Part shown: positions 37,042-46,703 of the stretch, piece after piece
Layout of the letters: every line of letters starts with the position of its first letter
How positions within the stretch are numbered: the stretch's first letter is position 1
DNA from: Microbacterium aurantiacum
GTDB lineage: Bacteria > Actinomycetota > Actinomycetes > Actinomycetales > Microbacteriaceae
DNA length: 64,000 bases
Direction of reading: 5' to 3'
NCBI RefSeq assembly: GCF_002872075.1
Contig: NZ_PGGU01000007.1
Location: 62,001-126,000, forward strand
Position numbers and translations under genes: made by a program
The notes under the pieces: model-generated
What the model was told of the DNA's origin: nothing
Database searches by the model: none
The model's input: the letters and a program-made list of their open reading frames with translations, nothing else

Positions 37042-38523
37042 TCACTCGGCCTTGTCGGCCGCCTTCTTGGCCGGAGCCTTCTTGGCAGCGGGCTTCTTCG
37101 CGGCGGGCTTCTTCGCAGCGGGCTCGACCTCGGCGGCGTCGGCGGCGTCGTCCGCCTCCTTCGCGGGGGCCTTCTTCGCGGCGGGCTTCTTGGCCGGAGC
37201 CTTCTTGGCCGGCTTCTCGTCGGCCTCGGCGGCTTCCTGCTCGTCGTCGACGCCGATGAAGCCGGTGAGGTCGACGGGCTTGCCGTTCGTGTCGACGACC
37301 TTCACCTTGCCGAGTGCGATCGCCAGGGCCTTGTTGCGCGCGACCTCTCCGACGAGGGCCGGAAGCTGGTTCGAGGACTGCAGCGCCTCGACGAACTCCT
37401 GCGGCGCCATGCCGTACTGCGCGGCCGACTGGATCAGGTACTGGCTGAGCTCGTCCTGCGAGACCTGCACGTCGGCCTGCTCGGCGATCGTGTCGAGGAG
37501 GACCTGGGTGCGGAACTGCTTCTCGCTGGCCTCGGTCACCTCGGCGCGGTGCTCGTCGTCTTCGAGGCGGCCTTCGCCTTCGAGGTGGTTGTGCACCTCG
37601 TCCTCGATGAGCTTCGGCGGAACCGGGATCTCGATCTGCTCGAGCAGCGTCTCGACGAGCTTGTCGCGCGCCGCGGAACCCTGCGCGAACACGCCCTGCT
37701 GGGCGACGGTCTCGGCGAGGCTCGCACGAAGTTCGGCGATGGTGTCGAACTCGCTGGCGATCTGCGCGAAGTCGTCGTCGGCCTCGGGAAGCTCGCGCTC
37801 CTTGACGGCCTTGACGGTGACGGAGACCTCAGCCTCGGCACCGGCGTGGTCGCCACCGACGAGAGCCGAGCGGAACGTCGTGTCCTCACCGGCGGTGAGC
37901 GACTCGATAGCGTCGTCGATGCCCTCGAGCAGTTCGCCCGAGCCGACCTCGTACGAGACGCCTTCGGCGCGGTCGATCTCGGCGCCGTCGATCGCGGCGA
38001 CGAGGTCGAGCTCGACGAAGTCGCCCTTCGCGGCGGGACGGTCGACCGGGATGAGCGTGCCGAAGCGGGCGCGCAGACGGTCGAGCTCCTCGTCGAGGGC
38101 GGACTCGTCGGTCTCGACGGCGTCGACGGTCACGGTGATGCCGTCGTAGGAGGGCAGTTCGATGTCGGGACGGACGTCGACCTCGATGTCGACGAGCAGG
38201 TCGCCGGAGAAGTCCTTCTCGTTCGGCCACTCGATGATCTCGGCGGCCGGACGGCCGACCACGCGGAGCTTGTGCTCGGCGGTGGCAGCGCGGAAGAACT
38301 GGTCGAGGCCCTCGTTGACGGCGTGCTCGATGACTGCGCCACGGCCGATGCGCTGGTCGATGATCGGAGCGGGGACCTTGCCCTTGCGGAAGCCGGGGAT
38401 CTGGACATCCTGAGCGATGTGCTCATAGGCGTGAGCGATGCTCGGCTTGAGGTCGTCCGGGGTGACCGTGATGCTGAGCTTGACCCGGGTCGGGGTCAGC
38501 TTCTCGACGGTGCTGTTCGCCAT
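37042..38523 (-). CDS. tig: Trigger factor, ribosome-associated chaperone
   Basis: A 493-aa trigger factor. The ribosome-binding domain contains the signature [14 protein letters not shown]; the PPIase domain ([10 protein letters not shown] region, [14 protein letters not shown]) and the long helical C-terminal domain follow. A Lys/Ala/Pro-rich, histone-like tail (repeats of PAAKK and APAKK) covers the last 65 or so residues; such tails occur in actinobacterial Tig. Ribosome site AAGGAGA is present. tRNA-Pro lies 63 bp upstream on the same strand and may share a transcript. Confidence 0.96.
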   Translation of the reverse strand: MANSTVEKLTPTRVKLSITVTPDDLKPSIAHAYEHIAQDVQIPGFRKGKVPAPIIDQRIGRGAVIEHAVNEGLDQFFRAATAEHKLRVVGRPAAEIIEWPNEKDFSGDLLVDIEVDVRPDIELPSYDGITVTVDAVETDESALDEELDRLRARFGTLIPVDRPAAKGDFVELDLVAAIDGAEIDRAEGVSYEVGSGELLEGIDDAIESLTAGEDTTFRSALVGGDHAGAEAEVSVTVKAVKERELPEADDDFAQIASEFDTIAELRASLAETVAQQGVFAQGSAARDKLVETLLEQIEIPVPPKLIEDEVHNHLEGEGRLEDDEHRAEVTEASEKQFRTQVLLDTIAEQADVQVSQDELSQYLIQSAAQYGMAPQEFVEALQSSNQLPALVGEVARNKALAIALGKVKVVDTNGKPVDLTGFIGVDDEQEAAEADEKPAKKAPAKKPAAKKAPAKEADDAADAAEVEPAAKKPAAKKPAAKKAPAKKAADKAE

Positions 38524-38586
38524 GCTGGTTCGTTCTCCTTGTCATTTCCGCGCTGAATCGCGGCTGTGAGGCATGTGGAAGTCGTG

Positions 38587-38660
38587 TCGGGGCGACAGGA
38601 GTTGAACCTGCGACCTCCCGCTCCCAAAGCGGGCGCTCTACCAAGCTGAGCTACGCCCCG
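38587..38660 (-). tRNA. tRNA-Pro (anticodon TGG)
   Basis: A 74-nt cloverleaf on the minus strand. The acceptor arms CGGGGCG and CGCCCCG pair perfectly with an A discriminator. The anticodon stem CCCGC/GCGGG holds the loop TTTGGGA, giving TGG. The T-arm has the GTTCAACTC loop. CCA is not encoded. Confidence 0.96.
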
Positions 38661-38724
38661 GGGAATCCGCGCGCGGATTCGGCCTCATGAAGTCTAACGG
38701 ACGAGAGCACCCATGACAGTCCGC

Positions 38725-38730
38725 TATGAT
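38725..38730 (+). promoter_or_regulatory. Candidate -10 element of tRNA-Gly
   Basis: TATGAT, 37 nt before the mature 5' end of tRNA-Gly. No good -35 is visible. Confidence 0.35.
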
Positions 38731-38767
38731 CGAAGAGTCCGGTAGGCGTCATTCGATGACGTTTTTC

Positions 38768-38838
38768 GGGGCTGTAGCTTAGTGGTAAAGCCTCTGTCTT
38801 CCAAACAGATGATGCGAGTTCGATTCTCGTCAGCCCCT
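38768..38838 (+). tRNA. tRNA-Gly (anticodon TCC)
   Basis: A 71-nt cloverleaf. The acceptor arms GGGGCTG and CAGCCCC pair; the anticodon stem TCTGT/ACAGA holds CTTCCAA, giving TCC. The T loop is GTTCGATTC. The discriminator is T and CCA is not encoded. A strong hairpin follows 6 bp later. Confidence 0.95.
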
Positions 38839-38844
38839 CGTTCC

Positions 38845-38874
38845 CAGAAGGCCCCGCTTCGGCGGGGCCTTCTG
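38845..38874 (+). terminator. Terminator of tRNA-Gly
   Basis: A 13-bp perfect stem (CAGAAGGCCCCGC) with a TTCG loop followed by CATTTCC. It lies before the HEVGH gene. Confidence 0.85.
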
Positions 38875-38939
38875 CATTTCCGCCGGATTAGACTCGTGTC
38901 CACGACCGCACCGTGGTGCGGAGGCAGGAGACGAACAGC

Positions 38940-40133
38940 GTGAGCCACCCCTATCCGGTCGGCGGGCACGAGCTCCCGCCGCAGATCTCCGGTTCGGCCA
39001 CTCCGCCGCCGGTTGCGCCGCGGAAGAAGCACACCGGCGCGATTCTCGCATCTCTCGCCGCCCTCGCGGCTGTCGTGACCATCGCCGGGGTGCAGCTCTC
39101 CGCCCATACCGGATACGACAGCGCCCAAGAGGCCTACCGGGATTCCGTCTCTGCGGCCGCAGTCTCCGCGGAGGAGCTCAGGGCCGAGGTCGGCACGCTT
39201 CGGGCGACGACGGATGCAGCCGCACTCATCCTCGAGAACAACAGCGGCACCCTGCTCGACGCGACGTCGTCGGAATCACTCGGTTCCGCTGTCTCTGAAG
39301 GCCAGGCCACGGCATCCGCGGCGGAAGACGCCCTCTCCGTGTCCCTTCCGGAGACCGGCCAGAAGCCGTTCTGGTTCTGGGAGCTGTTCGGGGAGACGCA
39401 ACACCTCGACGAGCATCGCGAACGCGCCGATGAGCACGCCGAGAATCTCGAGGATCTGGGCGATGACGCCGGCACGGTTGCGACGAGCGTGAACGACTCC
39501 GGCGTCACCGCACTCGCGAGCGCCGCGAGCAGCGCCTCCACGCTCGAAGCGGCGCACGTCTCGGCGCGGAACCTCGACGTGATCGCCCTGCGCGATGCTG
39601 CCGAGGACGTTTCGTCCACGACCTCGATCGACGCCTACGCCGCCGACGCGTTCATCGCGCTGGAGTCGGCGGCGATGCAGGTCGTCGCCTCGGCACAGGC
39701 GGAGATCGCCGAGAAGGCGGGGCCGCTGCAGGGCACGCGTCTCGAAGTGGAGGCGTTCGCCCGGAGCCTGGCGCCCGGCGTGCTGCTCGAGTTCGACTGG
39801 TCCCAGATCGTGAACGGCTTCGGACTCGACGGCGGAATGGGCGGCTACACGACCTGGTGGTACGACGATCCCGGCTACGCGACGATCGAGCTGTCGGACT
39901 CCGTCGCCGAGCAGTGGCCGTCCGCGATGAGTCAGGCCCTGGTAGCCCACGAGGTCGGCCACGCGATCAGCGTGAAGTGCGCCGACATGTACGACGACTC
40001 CACTCAGGACAGCATCGAGAAGTGGGCGACGGGCTGGGCCATCAGCATGGGCTTCACGGACGATGCCAACGGCGTGTGGGCATACGGCTATCCCCCGCAG
40101 TCGTACATCGACGCGGCTGCCGGGTGCCGTTGA
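38940..40133 (+). CDS. Membrane-anchored protein with HEVGH zinc-protease-like motif
   Basis: A 397-aa protein of unknown family. A Pro-rich cytoplasmic N-terminus (about 35 residues) leads to one transmembrane segment (AILASLAALAAVVTIAGVQL). A long Ala/Ser/Glu/Asp-rich helical stretch, probably coiled, is followed by a C-terminal domain with QALVAHEVGHAI: HExxH at residues 337-341, the zinc site of many metallopeptidases. Acidic residues shortly after could supply a third ligand. The GTG start has AGGAG upstream. It would act outside the membrane. Substrate and true activity are unknown. Confidence 0.65.
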   Translation: MSHPYPVGGHELPPQISGSATPPPVAPRKKHTGAILASLAALAAVVTIAGVQLSAHTGYDSAQEAYRDSVSAAAVSAEELRAEVGTLRATTDAAALILENNSGTLLDATSSESLGSAVSEGQATASAAEDALSVSLPETGQKPFWFWELFGETQHLDEHRERADEHAENLEDLGDDAGTVATSVNDSGVTALASAASSASTLEAAHVSARNLDVIALRDAAEDVSSTTSIDAYAADAFIALESAAMQVVASAQAEIAEKAGPLQGTRLEVEAFARSLAPGVLLEFDWSQIVNGFGLDGGMGGYTTWWYDDPGYATIELSDSVAEQWPSAMSQALVAHEVGHAISVKCADMYDDSTQDSIEKWATGWAISMGFTDDANGVWAYGYPPQSYIDAAAGCR

Positions 40134-40144
40134 CCGCAGACGAA

Positions 40145-40175
40145 GAAACCGCCACGACTCTGTCGTGGCGGTTTC
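40145..40175. terminator. Bidirectional terminator between HEVGH gene and rbpA
   Basis: A 13-bp stem (GAAACCGCCACGA with its complement) and a CTCTG loop. The GAAA/TTTC ends give a T-rich side toward the plus strand. Confidence 0.8.
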
Positions 40176-40191
40176 CTCATCGGAGCGTGGG

Positions 40192-40545
40192 TCACTGACC
40201 TCGGCGCTCGCGGAGCTGGGTGAGGGCGTCTTCCAGGAGCTGGACGGCTTCCTCGTCGGTACGACGTTCCTTCACGTAGGCGAGGTGCGTCTTGTACGGC
40301 TCGGGCTTGGCGAGGGCAGGAGGGTTCTCCTTGTCCCGGCCGGCGGGAAGACCCGACTGCGGGTGGTCGATGGTCTCGGGGATCTCCTCATCCGGGAGAC
40401 CGGCGGCGAAGTAGCGGACCGTCTCGTTGCCGAGTCCGTCCCAGTACGACACCGCGATGCGGTCGGCGTGGTAGCCGTGGTCCTGCTCGCCCATCGGGCC
40501 GGAGCCGACACGCGTGCCGCGAATGGCGTTGCCACCGGTAGCCAT
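40192..40545 (-). CDS. rbpA: RNA polymerase-binding protein RbpA
   Basis: A 117-aa actinobacteria-specific RNA polymerase partner that stabilises promoter complexes through region 2 of the housekeeping sigma factor. Recognised by NAIRGTRVGSGPMGEQDHG, VSYWDGLGNETVRYFAAGLP and LPAGRDKENPPALAKPEPYK. The start at 40545 shares a base with the secG stop (TGATG). The longer open frame upstream is inside secG. Confidence 0.95.
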   Translation of the reverse strand: MATGGNAIRGTRVGSGPMGEQDHGYHADRIAVSYWDGLGNETVRYFAAGLPDEEIPETIDHPQSGLPAGRDKENPPALAKPEPYKTHLAYVKERRTDEEAVQLLEDALTQLRERRGQ

Positions 40546-40793
40546 CAGATCACCTCGAACTTCGTGATGAGCCCCAGCGCGACGATGGCGACGAACCACA
40601 CCAGCGCCAGGACCACAGTGAAGCGATTGAGGTTCCGCTCCGCGAGACCGGACGAGCCGACCGCCGACGACATTCCTCCACCGAACATGTCGGACAGGCC
40701 GCCACCGCGGCCCTTGTGAAGGAGGATGAGGAGGGTCAGCAGGACGCTGGTGATACCCAGCACGACCTGCAGGACGAACTCGAGAATTGCCAC
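40545..40793 (-). CDS. secG: Preprotein translocase subunit SecG
   Basis: An 82-aa SecG with two transmembrane helices (FVLQVVLGITSVLLTLLILL; FTVVLALVWFVAIVALGLIT) joined by the Gly-rich loop HKGRGGGLSDMFGGGMSSA, typical of the family. It starts with GTG and is followed with one-base overlap by rbpA. It follows tpiA, but a terminator lies between, so it may have its own promoter. Confidence 0.94.
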   Translation of the reverse strand: MAILEFVLQVVLGITSVLLTLLILLHKGRGGGLSDMFGGGMSSAVGSSGLAERNLNRFTVVLALVWFVAIVALGLITKFEVI

Positions 40794-40846
40794 GAAGAAG
40801 AGCCTTTCGCCAGGGCAGAATTGCCCCCGTAACGGTCAAGTATACG

Positions 40847-40874
40847 GTGTGACGGGGCCGCAGCCCCGTCACAC
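40847..40874 (-). terminator. Terminator of the gap-pgk-tpiA operon
   Basis: A 12-bp perfect stem (GTGTGACGGGGC with its complement) and a tetraloop, directly after the tpiA stop. Confidence 0.75.
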
Positions 40875-41666
40875 TCACACGCCGACGTGCTTCTGGAAAC
40901 GGATGATCGCCGCGAATTCGTCGACGACGAGGCTCGCGCCGCCGACGAGAGCGCCGTCCACATCGGGCTCGCGCATGAAGCTGGCGATGTTCGACGACTT
41001 CACAGAGCCCCCGTACAGGATGCGGGTGCGAGCAGCCGCATCATCGCCCAGGACCTTCGCGATCACGCCGCGCAGAGCGGCGCAGACGTCCTGCGCTTGC
41101 TGCGGCGTCGCTGCCTGACCCGAGCCGATGGCCCAGACCGGCTCGTACGCCACGACGATGTCGGCATCCTTCGCCACGCCCTGGAGCGCGACCTCGAGCT
41201 GACCGGCGGGAACCGCGCTGGCACCGAACTTCTCGAGATCCTCCGCGGTCTCACCCACGCAGATCACGGGGACCACCGCGTGCTTCAGTGCGGCCTGCAC
41301 CTTCGATGCGACGACCTCATCGGACTCGGCGTGGTACTCACGACGCTCCGAGTGGCCGATGATCACGTACTTCGCGTCGAGCTTGGCGAGGAAGGCCCCC
41401 GACACCTCCCCGGTGTACGCACCGGAGTCGTGCGCCGAGATGTCCTGCGCACCGAGCGCGAACGGGATCTTGTCGGCGTCGATCAGGGTCTGCACGCTGC
41501 GGATGTCCGTGAAGGGCGGGAAGACCGCGACCTCGACCGAACCGTCTTCGTGCTTGGCGTCCTTCAGTGTCCAGTGCAGCTTCTGCACGAACGCGACCGC
41601 CTGCAGGTGGTCGAGATTCATCTTCCAGTTTCCCGCGATCAGCGGGATCCGATTGTTCATGCCCAT
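40875..41666 (-). CDS. tpiA: Triose-phosphate isomerase
   Basis: A 263-aa TIM-barrel enzyme of glycolysis. Substrate-binding GNWKMN, electrophilic His in IIGHSERREY, the catalytic Glu in VVAYEPVWAIGSGQAAT, and the phosphate-binding YGGSVKSSN are all present. The ATG at 41666 is preceded by GGAGGT with 6-nt spacing, favouring it over the second Met at 41660. It overlaps the pgk 3' end by 10 bp. Confidence 0.97.
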   Translation of the reverse strand: MGMNNRIPLIAGNWKMNLDHLQAVAFVQKLHWTLKDAKHEDGSVEVAVFPPFTDIRSVQTLIDADKIPFALGAQDISAHDSGAYTGEVSGAFLAKLDAKYVIIGHSERREYHAESDEVVASKVQAALKHAVVPVICVGETAEDLEKFGASAVPAGQLEVALQGVAKDADIVVAYEPVWAIGSGQAATPQQAQDVCAALRGVIAKVLGDDAAARTRILYGGSVKSSNIASFMREPDVDGALVGGASLVVDEFAAIIRFQKHVGV

Positions 41667-42871
41667 CCGAGCACCTCCAGGCCGGGTAGTTTCTTGCCCT
41701 CGAGGAACTCGAGGCTGGCGCCTCCACCCGTCGAGATGTGACCGAACTGGTCATCATCGAATCCGAGCTGACGTACGGCTGCTGCGGAGTCGCCCCCGCC
41801 GACGACACTGAGGCCGTCGACCTCGGTGAGCGCCTGAGCGACCGTCTTGGTCCCGGCAGCGAAGGCCGGGAACTCGAACACACCCATCGGGCCGTTCCAG
41901 AACACGGTCTTCGAGCTGCGGATGACCTCGGCGAAGCGTGCAGCCGTCTCGGGTCCGATGTCCAGACCGATTCCGGACGCGCCGAACGCCGTGGCCTCGA
42001 TGGAGTCCGCCGCAGCGATCTCATGCGCGGCATCCGCCGAGAAGGATGCAGCCACGACCACGTCGGTCGGGAGCACGATCTCGACGCCGCGCTGCTCGGC
42101 CTCGGCGAGGTAGCCGCGGACGGTGTCGAGCTGGTCCTCTTCGAGGAGGCTGGCCGCGACGGGATGACCCTGCGCCTTGAGGAACGTGAACAACATGCCG
42201 CCGCCGACGAGGATCCGGTCGACCCTCGGAAGCAGGTGTGAGATCACGCCGAGCTTGTCACTGACCTTCGAACCGCCGAGCACGACCGCATAGGGCCGCT
42301 CCGGGGTCTCGGTGAGACGGTCGAGCACATCGAGCTCTGCGGCGATGAGCAAGCCGGCCGAGGACGGCAGGAGCTCGGCGAGCTCGTACACGCTGGCCTG
42401 CTTGCGGTGCACGACGCCGAAGCCGTCGGACACCAGCGCGTCGCCGAGCTCTGCGAGCTGAGCAGCGAAGGCCTGACGCGTCACGTCGTCCTTCGCCGTC
42501 TCACCCGGGTTGAAGCGCAGGTTCTCGATGACGACGACGCCGCCGTCCTCCAGGGACTCGACGGCATCGTGCGCGGACTCCCCCACCGTGTCACGTGCGA
42601 ACGCCACCGGCTTGCCGAGCAGCTCGGACAGTCGCTGAGCGACGGGCTCCAGGCTGTACTGCGGGTCGGGCGCCCCATCAGGGCGACCGAGGTGGGAGCA
42701 CACGATCACGCGTGCTCCGGCGTTGATGAGGGCGTTCAGGGTCGGCAGCGAAGCGCGCACACGACCATCGTCCGTGATGACCCCGTCCCGCAGGGGGACG
42801 TTGAGGTCACAACGGACGATGACGCGCTTGCCTTCGAGCGAACCCAGTGAGTCCAGGGTGCGCAGAGTCAT
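41657..42871 (-). CDS. pgk: Phosphoglycerate kinase
   Basis: A 404-aa two-domain kinase. N-terminal RVIVRCDLNVPLRDG, substrate-binding HLGRPDG, nucleotide-binding VLGGSKVSDKLGVI and the GGGDSAAAVRQLG hinge region near the C-terminus are present. It lies 7 bp after gap and overlaps tpiA, forming the usual gap-pgk-tpiA glycolytic unit. Confidence 0.97.
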   Translation of the reverse strand: MTLRTLDSLGSLEGKRVIVRCDLNVPLRDGVITDDGRVRASLPTLNALINAGARVIVCSHLGRPDGAPDPQYSLEPVAQRLSELLGKPVAFARDTVGESAHDAVESLEDGGVVVIENLRFNPGETAKDDVTRQAFAAQLAELGDALVSDGFGVVHRKQASVYELAELLPSSAGLLIAAELDVLDRLTETPERPYAVVLGGSKVSDKLGVISHLLPRVDRILVGGGMLFTFLKAQGHPVAASLLEEDQLDTVRGYLAEAEQRGVEIVLPTDVVVAASFSADAAHEIAAADSIEATAFGASGIGLDIGPETAARFAEVIRSSKTVFWNGPMGVFEFPAFAAGTKTVAQALTEVDGLSVVGGGDSAAAVRQLGFDDDQFGHISTGGGASLEFLEGKKLPGLEVLGWA

Positions 42872-42878
42872 GCGAAGC

Positions 42879-44619
<1,741 letters not shown>

Positions 44620-44756
44620 ATCGCTTTCATCCAATCCGCGCCGCGCCGCGGCGCTTGCCGATCCTCCGCGCCACCGAAGTGCGGCGTGGAGCAGACGTTA
44701 TTCATCCTAGTGACGAGAACGCCGGTGCGGTCCGGATCCTTCCGGCTGTGACGGGC

Positions 44757-45734
44757 TCAGACGTCCAGACCCGCGGGCACCGCGGCCTCGGTGCCCGGGA
44801 TGCCCTCCTGCTGCGCGCGCTTGTCGGCGGTGGCGAGCAGGCGGCGGATGCGGCCGGCGACGGCGTCCTTGGTCAGCGGCGGATCCGCATGGTGGCCGAG
44901 CTCGTCGAGGCTCGCGTCGCGGTGCGCGAGGCGCAGTGCGCCGGCGAGACGGAGATGATCGGGCACGTCATCGCCGAGGATCTCGAGGGCGCGCTCCACG
45001 CGCGCACAGGCGGCGACGGCGGCCTGTGCCGATCGCCGGAGGTTCGCATCATCGAAGTTGACCAGTCGGTTGACCCCGGCACGCACCTCGCGACGCTGAC
45101 GGAGTTCCTCCCATGCCACGGCCGTTCGCTGGGCGCCCATCTCGTTGAGGATCGTGCGGATGGCCTCGCCCTCGCGCACGACGACGCGCGGCATCCCGCG
45201 CACTTCACGCGCCTTGGCTGCAACGCCGAGCCGGTGGGCGGCGCCGACGAGCGCCATGGCCGCCTCGGACGAGGGGCAGGCGACTTCGAGCATGGCCGAA
45301 CGACCGGGTTCGCTGAGCGTTCCGGCAGCGAGGAAGGCACCCCGCCAGAGGCCGGCGACCTCTTCGCGGGAGCCGGTGGTGAGGCGGTTGGGCAGGCCGC
45401 GCACGGGGCGCCGGCGCTGGTCGAGGAGTCCGGTCTGCCGGGCCAGGGTCTCCCCTGCGCCGATGACGCGGACGGCCCATCGGGCACCCTCGTTGGCTGT
45501 GCTCGACTGCACCTGTGCGATCTCGGGGCGCACACCGTAGATCTCGGCGAGGTCCCGCGCGACGCGGCGCGCGAGAGTCTCGGCATCCACTTCCGCCTCG
45601 ACCGCGACGCGACCCGCGATGGAGTGCAGTCCACCGGCGAACCGGAGAATGGCGGTCACCTCCGCGACACGCACCGTGGGGGGTGCATTGCGGATGCTGA
45701 CCAGCTCAGCCTTGACGTCGGTGGTTAGTGCCAC
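44757..45734 (-). CDS. whiA: DNA-binding protein WhiA
   Basis: A 325-aa WhiA, with a degenerate LAGLIDADG-like N-terminal domain and a C-terminal helix-turn-helix ([35 protein letters not shown]). In Streptomyces it controls sporulation division genes with WhiB; in non-sporulating relatives it is linked to division and growth. The GTG at 45734 ([11 protein letters not shown]) fits the family N-terminus and has GAGGAG just upstream. It follows rapZ directly; a yvcK gene, common at this place, is missing. Confidence 0.93.
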   Translation of the reverse strand: MALTTDVKAELVSIRNAPPTVRVAEVTAILRFAGGLHSIAGRVAVEAEVDAETLARRVARDLAEIYGVRPEIAQVQSSTANEGARWAVRVIGAGETLARQTGLLDQRRRPVRGLPNRLTTGSREEVAGLWRGAFLAAGTLSEPGRSAMLEVACPSSEAAMALVGAAHRLGVAAKAREVRGMPRVVVREGEAIRTILNEMGAQRTAVAWEELRQRREVRAGVNRLVNFDDANLRRSAQAAVAACARVERALEILGDDVPDHLRLAGALRLAHRDASLDELGHHADPPLTKDAVAGRIRRLLATADKRAQQEGIPGTEAAVPAGLDV

Positions 45735-45802
45735 GAGACTCCTCATACGCTCACGCGCCGGATCGCGGCGCAAACGTCCAGCTTACTCGGCCGAGCGCCC
45801 TG

Positions 45803-46675
45803 CTACTCCCGTCCGAGATCCCGGTGACGGACGTTGACGGCCACCCCGGGGATCGCTGAGAGCCGGCGCGCCAGCTCCTCTGACATCGCCACGGAGCGGT
45901 GTTTGCCGCCGGTGCAGCCGATCGCGATCGTCGAGTGGCTCTTGTTCTCGCGCTGATACCCCTCGAGCACCGGCGACAGCGCCGCGGCATAGGCGTCGAG
46001 GAACTCCGTGGCCCCCTCACGGGAGAGGACGTAGTCCCTCACCTGTGCGTCCTGACCGGTGAGCCCTCGGAGTTCTTCGTTCCAGAACGGGTTCGGCAGG
46101 AACCGCATGTCGGCGACGAGGTCGACGTCGGTCGGGAGCCCGTACTTGAACCCGAAGCTGAGCAGCGTGACGCGGTGCCGGGCAGCGCCCTCCTCGGAGA
46201 ACATCTGAGACACCTGCGTGGCCAGCTGGTGGATGTTCAGGTTCGACGTGTCGATGATCAGGTCGGCCGCCTCGCGGATGGGCGCGAGCTTGGTGCGCTC
46301 GATCCGGATGCCGTCGAGGAGCGTGCCATCCCCCTGCAGCGGCTGCGGGCGCCGGACGGACTCGAATCTCCGGACCAGGACGTCGTCGGAGGCGTCGAGG
46401 AACAGCACCCTGACGGAACCGCGATCGCGAAGAGCCATCGCCACACCGGGAAAGTCGTCGAAGAGGTTGCGGCCGCGCACATCGACGACGGCCGCGACCT
46501 TCGGGAGTGCGCCGCCACCCATGTCGGTGAGATCGAGCAGCGGGCGGAGTATCTGCGGTGGGAGGTTGTCGACGACGTACCAGCCCAGGTCCTCCAGAGC
46601 GTTTGCGACGGTCGTGCGGCCCGCGCCCGACATGCCCGTGACGATGAGGAACTCGCCCTTGTCCTCGTCTGCCAT
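45803..46675 (-). CDS. rapZ: RNase adapter protein RapZ (YvcJ-like P-loop protein)
   Basis: A 290-aa nucleotide-binding protein. P-loop GMSGAGRT at residues 14-21, Walker B-like KVAAVVDVRGR, and the C-terminal IGCTGGKHRSVAMSEELARR of the family are present. In E. coli RapZ guides RNase E to small RNAs; in Gram-positives (YvcJ) the role is less clear. The start MADEDKGEFL has GAAGGAG 5 nt upstream; upstream in-frame residues are unsupported. It lies 28 bp after uvrC. Confidence 0.94.
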   Translation of the reverse strand: MADEDKGEFLIVTGMSGAGRTTVANALEDLGWYVVDNLPPQILRPLLDLTDMGGGALPKVAAVVDVRGRNLFDDFPGVAMALRDRGSVRVLFLDASDDVLVRRFESVRRPQPLQGDGTLLDGIRIERTKLAPIREAADLIIDTSNLNIHQLATQVSQMFSEEGAARHRVTLLSFGFKYGLPTDVDLVADMRFLPNPFWNEELRGLTGQDAQVRDYVLSREGATEFLDAYAAALSPVLEGYQRENKSHSTIAIGCTGGKHRSVAMSEELARRLSAIPGVAVNVRHRDLGRE

Positions 46676-46703
46676 GCTGCTCCTTCTCCGTGTACCCGCA
46701 AGC

